Assembly (NCBI GenBank): GCA_017440965.1
Contig: JAFSGH010000002.1
Coordinates: 62,001 to 126,000, forward strand
DNA: 64,000 nt
Origin: Clostridia bacterium
GTDB taxonomy: Bacteria; Bacillota; Clostridia; Oscillospirales; Acutalibacteraceae
Direction: 5' to 3'
How positions within the stretch are numbered: the first letter of the stretch is position 1; each line of letters starts with the position of its first letter. Below the pieces are notes generated by a model that saw nothing but the letters and a program-made list of their open reading frames with translations, was not told where the DNA came from and did no database searches. Shown here in pieces: positions 26,157-35,450 of the stretch. The translations under genes and the position numbers were made by a program.

Positions 26157-26957
26157 TTATGCGTTAGCTTCCTTCTCAGCGGCCTTCTTTGCTAAGGTTG
26201 AAGGTCTTTCGTTATAAGGAAGAAGGAACTCTGAAACATCCTTATACTTAACCTGAATATTCTTTTTCTTGTAGATGATGTTTACAACGATCATTACAAC
26301 GAAGATAAGAACATTTACTATATAAGCAAGAGGATTAACTGAGCCTGTGAAAATCCCGGGGAGAGCTGCAGTAAGGTTGCTTATCATAAGATTGAAGCAG
26401 ATTAATGCTGCGGTTGAAAGAACGATGCCTACTACGGGGAAAGCAATATTTCTCTGAATACCTCTCTTTGCAGCTGAAAGAGTAAGAAGGAAGAAGCCTA
26501 CAAGAGTAAGAACTACCATAAGAACAAGGCAAACGAGAGAAACAGCCCAGAGGATCATTCCCGTTCCGACAAGCTCTGAACCGAAGAGCTTGAGAATAAG
26601 ATCGATATCAAAACCGTTATCAATAATAAATGTAATTATCGATACAAGATTCACGCTTGCGCTCTTCTCAAGATAAGGAAGCGTATAATTTACTGTTCCC
26701 ATGGGAAGAAGAGTTGCAACAATAGGAAGAAGTCCGAGCACAAGTCTTACTATTGAAATAGGATGACCGATAAGAGAGAACTTGAGTCTGTCAAACTTGG
26801 GCTGGCTCTTTGCGTGCTGTAATTCAGCAGCATCAGCCTCTTCACGGAGTCTGTCTTCAATACCGTAGTACATTACGTTTACACCGCACTTGGGACATTC
26901 GGGACGCCAATCCGTTATTTTGAGTTTATAATTACATTTAGGACAATATTCAGCCAT
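26157..26957 (-). CDS. Zinc-ribbon multi-pass membrane protein (paralogue of 17539-18420)
   Basis: A 266-residue protein with an N-terminal zinc ribbon (C5, C8, C21, C24 in EYCPKCN and ECPKCG), a linker with DRLKFSLIG, then about four to five membrane segments starting with VLGLLPIVATLLP and a charged tail. It matches the protein at 17539-18420 in domain order, ribbon spacing and first membrane segment. The start is ATG 26957 with AGGTGAG upstream; an in-frame GTG three codons earlier is a weaker choice. It has its own promoter 108 nt after rhaD. Function is unknown; the duplication in two sugar-related settings argues for a shared membrane role. Confidence 0.78.
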   Translation of the reverse strand: MAEYCPKCNYKLKITDWRPECPKCGVNVMYYGIEDRLREEADAAELQHAKSQPKFDRLKFSLIGHPISIVRLVLGLLPIVATLLPMGTVNYTLPYLEKSASVNLVSIITFIIDNGFDIDLILKLFGSELVGTGMILWAVSLVCLVLMVVLTLVGFFLLTLSAAKRGIQRNIAFPVVGIVLSTAALICFNLMISNLTAALPGIFTGSVNPLAYIVNVLIFVVMIVVNIIYKKKNIQVKYKDVSEFLLPYNERPSTLAKKAAEKEANA

Positions 26958-27006
26958 AAATCTCACCTAACCTGACATATTTAATAGTTTAATTTTCCTT
27001 TAAATA

Positions 27007-27035
27007 ATTTTATCACAATTCTCAGGATATTACAA
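27007..27035 (-). promoter_or_regulatory. Promoter of the zinc-ribbon membrane gene
   Basis: On the minus strand TTGTAA (27035-27030), a 17-bp spacer and TAAAAT (27012-27007), in the 108-nt gap after rhaD. Confidence 0.55.
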
Positions 27036-27065
27036 GAATTAATTATTTTTCGTTAAATATGTCAA

Positions 27066-27887
27066 TTATTCAAGCATTGTTTTGTCGATATTGACATTGT
27101 AAGGCTCTGAAAGAGCAAGAATCTGCTCTGATGTGATAAACTGCTTTTTACCGCCGCAGGACATAACCTTGATAAGTATCTCAGCGGCCTTTTCGATAGT
27201 ATCCATAAGACCGAAGGCAACATCAAAATCCTCACCTGAACAGAAGATGCCGTGATGAGACCAGATAACAGCATCAAACTGCTTGATCTTCTCCCCTGTT
27301 GCTACTGCGATATCGGAGCTGCCGCATACCATCCAGGGCACAACGCCGATACCTGCAGGGAAAACGATGGGACATTCGGTGATCATTTCCCATATTTCTC
27401 TTGTAAATACCTTATCCTCAAGAGGAAGAAGGAAGGTAAGAGCGATGATATTAGCAGGATGTGCGTGCATAATTACACGGTGCTTTCCGTTTGTCTTTTC
27501 CTTTTTTATGGAGTGATTGAGAAGATGTGTGGGGAATTCACTTGTAGGCACGCCGCCTTCCTTAAGTCCCCAGACTATCTTATAATTCTCACCCTTATCG
27601 TCTATCTTTACGATACAAATATTGTTTTCGGGCTCATTTTTAATATTCATATAGAATTTTCCGCTGCCCGTAACGGTGAAATACTCACCTGCAAGGTTGC
27701 TTACAGTGATACCGATGGGACGCCAGTCTCCGTTATCGTTAAAAAGATGGCTGATGGCAGCAACCTCTTCATCCTTCATTCTGTAGGACATATTGCCGCC
27801 GTTTCTTTCATTCCAGCCCTTAAGCCATGACTGATTGCAGGTATCTGCAAACTTTGCAACAGCTTTGAGCTCAAGTACATTATTCAT
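27066..27887 (-). CDS. rhaD: L-rhamnulose-1-phosphate aldolase
   Basis: A 273- or 275-residue class II aldolase that splits L-rhamnulose-1-phosphate into DHAP and lactaldehyde. The N-terminal WNERNGGNMSYR segment and the zinc-site HAHPANIIALT near residue 145 are typical of RhaD, with a later WSHHGIF for the third His. The gene overlaps the rhaA stop region (TAATG); ATG 27887 has GGAAG at eight bases, but ATG 27893, two codons upstream, is also possible. rhaA lies just upstream; no rhamnulokinase (rhaB) is in the window. It is the last gene of the long minus-strand run from miaB. Confidence 0.93.
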   Translation of the reverse strand: MNNVLELKAVAKFADTCNQSWLKGWNERNGGNMSYRMKDEEVAAISHLFNDNGDWRPIGITVSNLAGEYFTVTGSGKFYMNIKNEPENNICIVKIDDKGENYKIVWGLKEGGVPTSEFPTHLLNHSIKKEKTNGKHRVIMHAHPANIIALTFLLPLEDKVFTREIWEMITECPIVFPAGIGVVPWMVCGSSDIAVATGEKIKQFDAVIWSHHGIFCSGEDFDVAFGLMDTIEKAAEILIKVMSCGGKKQFITSEQILALSEPYNVNIDKTMLE

Positions 27888-27892
27888 TTTCA

Positions 27893-29137
27893 TTACTTCC
27901 TTTCAGTGAGTATGTTTTTTTCATATTCTTTTACTTTATAAAGCCAGGTTTCATTTGCTTCCACACCGGAAATTGCACAAAATTCATTCCAGACAGCGCT
28001 TACGGGATAGCTCTTTACCTCTTCGGACAAAACGAACATATCGGTAAATTCGCCCTTTGCCTGAAAATCTGCAAGAGCAGCGTGAGGAGTAAGAAGAGCA
28101 TTAAGAAGGGACTTCTGCATATTTCTCATACCCATTACCCAAGCCGCAATTCTGTTGATGCTTGCATCGAAATAGTCAAGTCCGATAATTACCTTTTCGG
28201 GACCTGCAATAACTATCTCCTTTGCAATTTCCTTTATTTCATCCGTATATCCCACAACGTGGTCGGAGTCCCAACGGATGCCTCTTGTTACATGAAGAGC
28301 AACCTTATCGGAGAAGAGAAGCATTGCGGGGATCTTGTCTGCAACGCTTTCGGTAGGATGGTAGTGACCGTTGTCAAGAAGGCACATCACATTGTTCTTA
28401 GCGGCATAATTCATATAAAACTCGTGAGAGCCTACGGTATAGGATTCAACGCCTATTCCGAATACCTTTGACTCAACGCTGTCAACAAGATAAGCAGGAT
28501 CGTATTTTACACTGAGTATCTCATCGAGAGCGTCCTTAAGTCTTTGTCTGGGGCTTGTTCTGTCGGCAGGAGTCTCCTTATAGCCGTCAGGGATCCAGAT
28601 ATTATTAAGACAGGGAGTACCGAGCTTTTCACCGATGTAAGCACCTATCTTTCTTATAGCCTTGCAATGATCTATCCAGAAGCGGCGGACACTCTCATCG
28701 GGATGAGAAAGAGTAAGACCGTCTGAAGCAAGAGGATGAGAGAAAAGAGTGGGATTGATATCGATTCCGAGACCTCTTTCCTTTGCAAAGGCTATCCACT
28801 TATCAAAGTGACGGGGCTCAAGCTTATCGCGTGATACGATACCGTCGGAATAATCAGCATAGGTTGCGTGAAGGTTTATTCTGTGCTTTCCGGGAATAAG
28901 GGAAAGGGCAACATCGATATCAGCCATAAGCTCCTCCATATTGCGTGCCTTTCCGGGATAGTTACCCGTTGTCTGAATACCGCCCGAAAGCTCGCCTGAG
29001 GACTCAAAGCCTCCTACGTCGTCACCCTGCCAGCAATGCATTGACAGAGATATTTCGGAAAGCTTCTTTATTGCTTCATCGGTATCTATGCCGATTGCGG
29101 CATATACCTTTTTTGCTTCTTCATATACTAAAGACAT
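27893..29137 (-). CDS. rhaA: L-rhamnose isomerase
   Basis: A 414-residue enzyme converting L-rhamnose to L-rhamnulose. The [14 protein letters not shown] opening, INLHATYAD, and the metal-site region around [24 protein letters not shown] and [11 protein letters not shown] are diagnostic of RhaA. Family length (about 415) is complete. It is 11 nt downstream of the transketolase C-half gene and overlaps rhaD. Products feed into DHAP and lactaldehyde metabolism. Rhamnose may come from plant or bacterial polysaccharides; no rhamnosidase was recognised here. Confidence 0.96.
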   Translation of the reverse strand: MSLVYEEAKKVYAAIGIDTDEAIKKLSEISLSMHCWQGDDVGGFESSGELSGGIQTTGNYPGKARNMEELMADIDVALSLIPGKHRINLHATYADYSDGIVSRDKLEPRHFDKWIAFAKERGLGIDINPTLFSHPLASDGLTLSHPDESVRRFWIDHCKAIRKIGAYIGEKLGTPCLNNIWIPDGYKETPADRTSPRQRLKDALDEILSVKYDPAYLVDSVESKVFGIGVESYTVGSHEFYMNYAAKNNVMCLLDNGHYHPTESVADKIPAMLLFSDKVALHVTRGIRWDSDHVVGYTDEIKEIAKEIVIAGPEKVIIGLDYFDASINRIAAWVMGMRNMQKSLLNALLTPHAALADFQAKGEFTDMFVLSEEVKSYPVSAVWNEFCAISGVEANETWLYKVKEYEKNILTERK

Positions 29138-29148
29138 ATCTGCACCTC

Positions 29149-30096
29149 TTATTTCTTAAGCTCAATTGCCTTCTTAGCCTTTGCGGCAATTCCTGCAGCA
29201 TTGAGACCGAATATTTCAAGAAGCTCGAGAGCGGGACCGGACTTTCCGAATACATCCTCAACACCTACTCTTGTAACGGGTACGGGACAGTTTTCTGCAA
29301 CGACCTCTGCTACTGCAGAGCCGAGACCGCCTATTATGTTATGCTCCTCAGCAGTTACGATACAGCCTGTTTTCTTTGCGGCATCAATGATGATATCCTT
29401 ATCTATAGGCTTGATGGTAGCCATATTGATAAGAGCGGCGGAAATGCCCTCACTCTTAAGAAGCTCAACAGCCTGAATAGCACGCTCAACCATAAGACCT
29501 GTTGCAATGATAGTAACATCTGTGCCTTCATTGAGATAAACGCCCTTGCCTATCTCAAACTTATAATTTTCATCAAACACTCTCGGAACTGCAAGTCTGC
29601 CGAAGCGCATATAAACGGGACCGTCAAGCCTGGCGGCGGCAAGCACTGCAAGACGGGTTTCAACATCGTCTGCAGGATTAAGGATAGTCATTCCGGGGAT
29701 AGTTCTCATAAGAGCGATATCCTCACAGCACTGATGGCTTGCACCGTCCTCACCGACGGAGATACCTGCGTGAGTTGCACCGATCTTTACATTTATATGA
29801 GGATAGCCAATGGTGTTTCTTATCTGTTCAAAGGCTCTTCCTGCGGCAAACATTGCAAAGGAGCTTGCAAAAACGGTATATCCGGATGCTGCAAGACCTG
29901 CGGCGATGCCCATCATATTTCCCTCTGCTATTCCGCAGTCATAGAACTTTTCGGGGAATGCCTTTTTGAACATTCCTGTCTTTGTTGCTGCTGCAAGGTC
30001 AGCATCAAGCACTATAAGCTTATCATTCTTTTCACCAAGCTCACAAAGAGCCTTACCGTAAGCGTCTCTTGTAGCGGTCTTAATTATATCAGCCAT
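29149..30096 (-). CDS. Transketolase, C-terminal subunit
   Basis: A 315-residue split transketolase half with the pyrimidine-binding domain and C-terminal domain. The conserved Glu lies in [19 protein letters not shown], with [15 protein letters not shown] and GASHQ following, and a C-terminal [17 protein letters not shown] loop. It lies 14 nt after the N-terminal half, and the two together form the TPP enzyme of the pentose phosphate pathway. Split transketolase is common in anaerobic Bacillota. 1-deoxyxylulose-5-phosphate synthase was considered, but the two-gene split and motifs favour transketolase. Confidence 0.94.
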   Translation of the reverse strand: MADIIKTATRDAYGKALCELGEKNDKLIVLDADLAAATKTGMFKKAFPEKFYDCGIAEGNMMGIAAGLAASGYTVFASSFAMFAAGRAFEQIRNTIGYPHINVKIGATHAGISVGEDGASHQCCEDIALMRTIPGMTILNPADDVETRLAVLAAARLDGPVYMRFGRLAVPRVFDENYKFEIGKGVYLNEGTDVTIIATGLMVERAIQAVELLKSEGISAALINMATIKPIDKDIIIDAAKKTGCIVTAEEHNIIGGLGSAVAEVVAENCPVPVTRVGVEDVFGKSGPALELLEIFGLNAAGIAAKAKKAIELKK

Positions 30097-30110
30097 TATT
30101 TTATCCTCCC

Positions 30111-30953
30111 TTATTTCTTTAACTCTTCTTCTGCGGCATTAAGCTCCGCCATTGCTACAGCATACTGCTCTGCATTGGGGGCACTGCCGTGCCAGGATAC
30201 CTGATTTTCCATAAAGGAAACACCCTTGCCCTTGACGGTCTTCATAATGATGGCAGTGGGCTTGTCCTCGCATGCCTTTGCCTCTTCTATTGCTTTTTCG
30301 ATCTCATCGAAGCAATGACCGCAGATCTCAATTACATTGAAGCCGAAGGCGGCAAACTTTTCGGGGATGGGATAAGGAGAATTGACCTCTTCAACGGTGC
30401 CGTCGATCTGAAGATCGTTATTGTCAACGATAACGGTAAGAGCGCTGAGCTTCTTTGCAGCTGCAAACATACAAGCCTCCCATACCTGACCTTCCTCTAT
30501 TTCACCGTCGCCTAAGATCGCATAAACATTATAGGGGTTGCCCTCGATTTTTGATGCAAGAGCAAAGCCGCAAGCTGCGGAGATGCCCTGACCTAATGAG
30601 CCTGTGCTCATATCAACGCCGGGTACATAGTTCATATTGGGATGTCCCTGAAGATATGAATCTGATTTTCTGAGAGTCTTAAGATCCTCGACGGGGAAAA
30701 AGCCTCTTTCTGCAAGCACTGCATAAAGAGCAGGAGCGGCGTGTCCCTTTGAGAGAACAAGTCTGTCTCTCTTTTCCCACTTGGGATTTGCGGTATCGAT
30801 CTTCATCTCCTTGAAATAAAGATATGTAAGAATGTCAGCTATAGAAAGTGAGCCTCCGGGATGACCGCTCTTTGCGTTGAAGGTTCCTTCAATAATGCCC
30901 TTTCTGACATTTACTGCTTTAAGCTTAAGCTGTTTCTTTTCAGTTAATTCCAT
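30111..30953 (-). CDS. Transketolase, N-terminal subunit
   Basis: A 280-residue half carrying the TPP pyrophosphate/Mg domain: GHPGGSLSIADI near residue 28, GSLGQGISAACGFA, and GDGEIEEGQVWEA followed by VIVDNND as the TPP motif (GDG...NN). It is followed by the C-terminal half after 14 nt. Its start lies 17 nt after the stop of rluD, so it appears to be transcribed with the division gene run; AAAGGAG is 11-12 nt upstream of ATG 30953, a rather long spacing. No promoter could be placed in the 17-nt gap. Confidence 0.95.
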   Translation of the reverse strand: MELTEKKQLKLKAVNVRKGIIEGTFNAKSGHPGGSLSIADILTYLYFKEMKIDTANPKWEKRDRLVLSKGHAAPALYAVLAERGFFPVEDLKTLRKSDSYLQGHPNMNYVPGVDMSTGSLGQGISAACGFALASKIEGNPYNVYAILGDGEIEEGQVWEACMFAAAKKLSALTVIVDNNDLQIDGTVEEVNSPYPIPEKFAAFGFNVIEICGHCFDEIEKAIEEAKACEDKPTAIIMKTVKGKGVSFMENQVSWHGSAPNAEQYAVAMAELNAAEEELKK

Positions 30954-30970
30954 TTGTCAAAGCACTCCTT

Positions 30971-31885
30971 TTATTTATTGATTTTGTTTAATACTTTATT
31001 AAAATAATCGGGCAAAGGCGCCGAAAATTCCATATATTCTTTGGTGGCGGGGTGTATGAAGCCTATAACTGCGGCGTGAAGGCACTGCCCCTCAAGTCCG
31101 AGAGAATTTTTCTGACTTCCGTAGACCGCGTCACCTGCAACGGGATGTCCGAGATAAGCTGTATGCACTCTTATCTGATGCGTCCGTCCCGTCTCTAAAA
31201 CAAACCTGCAGTAATCGTAGCCGGGGTAACGGCAAAGCACCTCATAATGAGTTATTGCCTCTCTGGGATTTATTCCGTTTACTGCCTGCTTTTTTCTGTC
31301 ATTACGGCTTCTGCCGAGCGGAGCATTTACCGTTCCCTTGTCTGAGGGCATTGCCCCTACCACCACGGCACGGTATTCCCTTCTGAAGCTGTGCTCCTTT
31401 ATCTGCTGTGCAAGAAATGCGTGTGAGGCGTCATTTTTTGCAACTATCAGAAGACCGCTTGTGTCCTTATCGATCCTGTGAACGATACCCGGTCTTATAA
31501 CACCGTTTATAGAGGACAGCCGTCCCTTGCAATGAAACAAAAGAGCATTTACAAGAGTCTTATCGGGATTGCCGGGAGCAGGATGCACCACCATACCCTT
31601 AGGCTTATTCACCACAAGAAGCTCATCATCCTCATAAACTATTTCAACAGGAATATCCTGAGCAACGGCCTTCAGCTCAACGGGATCGGGGATGATAACG
31701 GTTATATCGTCTCCCGCTTTTACCTTTACGCTTTTTACGGCTGTTTTTCCGTTCAGTGTCACGGCACCCTCAGAAAGAAGCTTCTGCACCGAGCTTCTTG
31801 AAAGCTCCTCAAGCTCATCGGAGATGACCTTATCAAGCCGTTCACCGCTCATATCATCTCTTACTGAAAGACCTATCTCATTCAC
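30971..31885 (-). CDS. Ribosomal large subunit pseudouridine synthase, RluD type
   Basis: A 304-residue protein with an N-terminal S4 RNA-binding domain (about 12-75) and a RluA-family catalytic domain. The catalytic Asp is in HRIDKDTSGLLI, and LETGRTHQIRVH is the second family motif. It isomerises uridines in 23S rRNA. The start is a GTG (31885) with GAGGG eight bases upstream; it overlaps the lspA stop by eight bases, the classic lspA-ylyB order of Bacillota. Which uridines are modified is not readable. Confidence 0.94.
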   Translation of the reverse strand: MNEIGLSVRDDMSGERLDKVISDELEELSRSSVQKLLSEGAVTLNGKTAVKSVKVKAGDDITVIIPDPVELKAVAQDIPVEIVYEDDELLVVNKPKGMVVHPAPGNPDKTLVNALLFHCKGRLSSINGVIRPGIVHRIDKDTSGLLIVAKNDASHAFLAQQIKEHSFRREYRAVVVGAMPSDKGTVNAPLGRSRNDRKKQAVNGINPREAITHYEVLCRYPGYDYCRFVLETGRTHQIRVHTAYLGHPVAGDAVYGSQKNSLGLEGQCLHAAVIGFIHPATKEYMEFSAPLPDYFNKVLNKINK

Positions 31886-32405
31886 CTTTTGTTCCCTCTG
31901 AAGCCTTTATCTTTTCTTTTTTGCTCTCCGTCACTATCTCATATATAAGGTAAATAATAAGGGAGAACGCACCGCATGTCACAAGGCAATCGGCAAAGTT
32001 ATAAACGGGAAACTCAACAAAGAGCGTCTTTATGTAATCCACCACAAAGCCTCTCATTATTCTGTCTGCCATATTTGCCGCACCGCCTGCAAGAATGACG
32101 GGGATGCATATATCGTATGCAAGAGGTCTTTTGAAGGGAGAAGCAAGATATATAAGACCTATTGCAATGACTATTCCCGTAAAAACGGAAAGCATCTGAG
32201 GATTGCCGTCAAACATACTCCAAGCCATACCTGTGTTTTGTACATAGGTCCAGCCGAAGAGTCCTTCTATAAAGGGCACATCCTCATACAGTGCGATATT
32301 GTCAACCACTATCCTTTTTATAAAAAGGTCCAGAAGTATCAGCACCGCTATTCCAAGATACTGAAGAATAACCGTAATAATTTTTTTCTTTGTATATCTT
32401 TTCAA
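31878..32405 (-). CDS. lspA: Lipoprotein signal peptidase (signal peptidase II)
   Basis: A 175-residue membrane aspartyl protease that cleaves prolipoproteins, such as the GerC lipoprotein encoded at 48975. It has four hydrophobic segments. Motifs are VQNTGMAWSMF, GGAANMADRI (catalytic Asp) and VYNFADC (second catalytic Asp). It overlaps the downstream rluD start by eight bases and lies 32 nt after the DivIVA gene, fitting the divIVA-lspA-rluD order. The C-terminal tail is charged and slightly long (about 20 residues). Confidence 0.95.
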   Translation of the reverse strand: MKRYTKKKIITVILQYLGIAVLILLDLFIKRIVVDNIALYEDVPFIEGLFGWTYVQNTGMAWSMFDGNPQMLSVFTGIVIAIGLIYLASPFKRPLAYDICIPVILAGGAANMADRIMRGFVVDYIKTLFVEFPVYNFADCLVTCGAFSLIIYLIYEIVTESKKEKIKASEGTKGE

Positions 32406-32437
32406 TTGAAATCCTCCGAAGAAAAGAAGTGACGGAA

Positions 32438-34903
32438 TTACTTTCTTCTCTTTCCTTTTCTTTTACCCTTTGAGATAAAGGGCTTTTCTTTCTTTTCGGG
32501 CTCCTCGGGATCCTCAAAGGCAGAGAAATCTATATTAAAGCCGTCAACCTTTCTTACGGGAAGCTCCTCTGAAGGCTCATCTGCAGCGGCATTTTCCTCT
32601 GTAGCAGCTTGTGCCTGCTCTTCATTACCGCCTTCATCCGAAATATCACCGAAATCGTCAAAGCCGTCATCAAAGCCTGCAAATGCATCAAAATCTATAT
32701 CGATATCGGCCTTATCTGTACCGGCACTGCTGTCAATATCAGCCGTTTCATTGGAAACCACATCATTGATAGCATCTCTGATATTATCTGCTATTGCTGA
32801 GAAATCATCGGTAGAATAGTCGATTCCGGCAGTAAATGCGGCAGTCTCAGACTTAGGAGCATTCTCCTCCTCTTCCTGAGGCTCTTCACTAAGGGAAACC
32901 TCGGAGAAATCAGAGATCTTGTCGTGCTCATCAACAAATGCGTCAGCATTGAAGTCCTCTGCAGCCGAGACACCGCTGAAGATCGCTTCTATCTGCTCAA
33001 CAGCCTTTGAAGGAGCCTTGTCGGCTGAGCTGTCAGAGACGGAGCTTACCGTAATATTATCGGCAGAGGTCTCTCTTTCTCTGTATAAGCCGTATACTGA
33101 GAGCATCTTTATTACATCAACATCCTGAGCGATAGGCTCAAGATAGGCATCAACATTTATCTGGAATACATCGTCATTATCCTCAAATGCGGGAAGCACT
33201 GCAAGAGCGGATTTCTGAGCGGCAAGCATCTCCTCACTTGCCTTTACCTGCTTTTCAAGGCTTTCTCTGAGCTGTACGGACTGACTTTGTACTATATGGT
33301 AATTCTTTTCAACGGTAGTGATAAGATCAACAAGCTTTACCTTGAGGTTTGTTGCAAGAGATGTCATTCTCTCGCATTCGTGCTTTGCACCGCTGAGCAT
33401 CTCAGCAGCTTTCTTTGCTGCCTCATCCATCATATCGCTTGCATTCTTATCTGCGGCGGCTACCTTATTCTTAACCTCCTCCATTGCACCTGAAAGCATT
33501 GCTTCGCTTTCGGCCTTTGCAGAGGAAAGTATTTTTTCTACTGTGATATCAGTCTCGGAAAGAGCATTCTTTACAGCATTTTCGGCATCGGCAACAATAC
33601 CCTGTGCCTGAAGCTTTGCTGCATTAAGAAGCTCCTGAGCCTGCATACGGGTCTCATTATGTATATTTTCGCTGAGAGCCTTTGCCTCGGACAGCATCTT
33701 TTCTGCATTTTCCTTGGCTTCGCCAATTTCCCTTGCGGCGGACTCTCTGATAGAGGCTACCTCCTCCTCAGCGCGTGTCTTTGCCTCTTCAATATAAATG
33801 AAGGAGTTATGACTGCTTACGCGGTTAAGCTCATCAGCCTGCTTTCTTGCTTCCTCCACCATCTGCACGGCTCTTGTCTCTGCTTCATCAATAAGCTGAG
33901 TGGATGTGCTCTTTGCTTTTTCGAGGCTTTCCTTTGCCTGAAGAATACTCTGCTGAGACTCCTCGTTTGCTGAAGCTAAAATGCTTGCGGCATCTGTCTT
34001 TGCGCTTTCGAGAATTTCAGAGGAATATTTTTCTGCGGCGGCGGATAACTCATCTGCCTTAAGCTGTGCCTCAGAGATGGTATTGGCTGCCTTCGTTGAT
34101 GCATTTTCATAAATAGCATCTGCCTGAGAAGCGGCAGAAGCAAGAATCTCACTTGACTGAGTGTTTGCATCCTGAAGAAGCGTATCTGCCTCTTCCTTTG
34201 CAGCAAGCATATATCCGTCAGCGGCTGCCTTGGCATTTTCTATAGTTTCTCCTGCCTCAGCTCTTACAGAAGCCAGAGTTTCTTCCGCCTCGGCTCTTGC
34301 AGAAGCCAGTGTCTCTTCTGCCTCAGCACGAGCAGAGGAAAGCGTGCTTTCAGCTCTGGTCTTTGCCTCCTCAAGAATTGCGGCTGCCTTTTCGTCACAG
34401 TCACCGAGAAGCTCGTTTACACTTGCCTCTACCTCGGCACTGACGGAAGCGGCAGACTCTCTTGCGGCAGAGAGATAGCCGTCAGCCATAACCTTTGCAG
34501 ACTGGATGATGCTTGTATATTCTGCCTCAGCAGCTGCGGTAATTCTTTCAGCCTTTACCTGAGACTCCTCAATTATACCGTCGCCCTTCTTCATGACCTC
34601 GCTTACAGCCTTTTCGGCATCCACTATCATAGCATCTGCCTGAGACTGTGCCGTGGCGATGATCATATCGGCACTCTTCTGAGCATTAAGAAGAACATCT
34701 CTTAATACATTTTCGTCCTTTCTGTATTCATCAAGCTTTGCGGCAAGGACGCTGAGCTTTCTGATAAGGTTTGCATTTTCCTCAAATATAAGCTCATAAT
34801 CACCTATAAGTGCAGAAAGTATCTTATCTACCTCTTCAGGTGAATAAAAACCGTTTTCAAGTTTTTTAAGTTCTGTCTGTTTAAGCTGTGCAGGGGTGAG
34901 CAT
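32438..34903 (-). CDS. divIVA: Giant DivIVA-like coiled-coil protein
   Basis: An 821-residue protein. The first 60 residues look like a DivIVA N-terminal domain (LENGFYSPEEVDKIL, the family being F.RG.Y..EEVD). About residues 65-560 form an Ala/Glu/Lys-rich helix with an 11-residue period (AEETLASARAE-type units), and the last 230 residues are acidic and low complexity, ending in a basic KGKRKGKRRK tail. Ordinary DivIVA is 150-250 residues, so this is three to four times as long. Placement between sepF and lspA matches the ylm division cluster. It should sit at negatively curved membrane, but filament length, pole role and partners are inference. GGAAG is 11 nt upstream of ATG 34903. Confidence 0.82.
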   Translation of the reverse strand: MLTPAQLKQTELKKLENGFYSPEEVDKILSALIGDYELIFEENANLIRKLSVLAAKLDEYRKDENVLRDVLLNAQKSADMIIATAQSQADAMIVDAEKAVSEVMKKGDGIIEESQVKAERITAAAEAEYTSIIQSAKVMADGYLSAARESAASVSAEVEASVNELLGDCDEKAAAILEEAKTRAESTLSSARAEAEETLASARAEAEETLASVRAEAGETIENAKAAADGYMLAAKEEADTLLQDANTQSSEILASAASQADAIYENASTKAANTISEAQLKADELSAAAEKYSSEILESAKTDAASILASANEESQQSILQAKESLEKAKSTSTQLIDEAETRAVQMVEEARKQADELNRVSSHNSFIYIEEAKTRAEEEVASIRESAAREIGEAKENAEKMLSEAKALSENIHNETRMQAQELLNAAKLQAQGIVADAENAVKNALSETDITVEKILSSAKAESEAMLSGAMEEVKNKVAAADKNASDMMDEAAKKAAEMLSGAKHECERMTSLATNLKVKLVDLITTVEKNYHIVQSQSVQLRESLEKQVKASEEMLAAQKSALAVLPAFEDNDDVFQINVDAYLEPIAQDVDVIKMLSVYGLYRERETSADNITVSSVSDSSADKAPSKAVEQIEAIFSGVSAAEDFNADAFVDEHDKISDFSEVSLSEEPQEEEENAPKSETAAFTAGIDYSTDDFSAIADNIRDAINDVVSNETADIDSSAGTDKADIDIDFDAFAGFDDGFDDFGDISDEGGNEEQAQAATEENAAADEPSEELPVRKVDGFNIDFSAFEDPEEPEKKEKPFISKGKRKGKRRK
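34245..34343 (-). repeat. 33-nt tandem repeat inside the DivIVA-like gene (three units)
   Basis: Three adjacent 33-nt units start at 34245, 34278 and 34311 and encode 11-residue units of the type ETLASARAEAE. They are near-identical in sequence. The 11-residue period continues beyond this block in the protein at lower identity. Confidence 0.8.
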
Positions 34904-34950
34904 AACAATTCGCTTCCTTTCCTCTTATCAGTTACCTTAACAAAATTTTA

Positions 34951-35406
34951 TCAAACAAAGAACATTCCGTTATTTTCAAGCTCGTCAAGCAGATCGCCCA
35001 TCACATCAACATTATAGGGAGTGATGATATAGGTATTATTTGCTATCTTCTTGAGCTTTCCGCCGTTTGCATAAGCAACGCCGCTGAGGAAGCACAGAAG
35101 TCTTGCTGCTTCATCCTTTGCAGTGCATTCAAGATTGAGAACCACCGTTCTCTTATCAAGAAGCTCATCTGCAATTCCCGTTGCCTCTTCAAATCTTTCA
35201 GGCTTCTTAAGAACCACCTGAAGCTTTGCTGTGGTATGTATATCAACAACCTTTGTGCCTGAGGGGGCGGCAGGTCTTCTTTCCTGAGTGCGTGAAGCTC
35301 TTTCTCTGTCGGGTGCGGGATCATACTCCATATCGCCGTCATCCACCTCATCAAAATAGCCCTCATCAATATTAAGCATTTTCTTTAATTTATCGCCGAT
35401 TCCCAT
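34951..35406 (-). CDS. sepF: Cell division protein SepF
   Basis: A 151-residue protein with a disordered, charged N-terminal third and a C-terminal SepF domain (about 60-151): LQVVLKKPERFEEATGIADEL, TVVLNLECT, LCFLSGVAYANGGKLKKIANN. SepF bridges FtsZ to the membrane in Bacillota. Position between ylmE and divIVA is the usual one. It lies 47 nt upstream of the DivIVA gene and 44 nt downstream of ylmE. Confidence 0.95.
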   Translation of the reverse strand: MGIGDKLKKMLNIDEGYFDEVDDGDMEYDPAPDRERASRTQERRPAAPSGTKVVDIHTTAKLQVVLKKPERFEEATGIADELLDKRTVVLNLECTAKDEAARLLCFLSGVAYANGGKLKKIANNTYIITPYNVDVMGDLLDELENNGMFFV

Positions 35407-35450
35407 TTTGTAAAACTTCCTTTCATATATAATAAGATATTTTATACTGA

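Noticed and set aside
28945..30204. A 419-codon open frame on the plus strand
   Set aside because: It lies opposite rhaA and both transketolase halves, is abnormally rich in Cys and Ser, has no ribosome binding site, and is a by-product of codon bias on the other strand.
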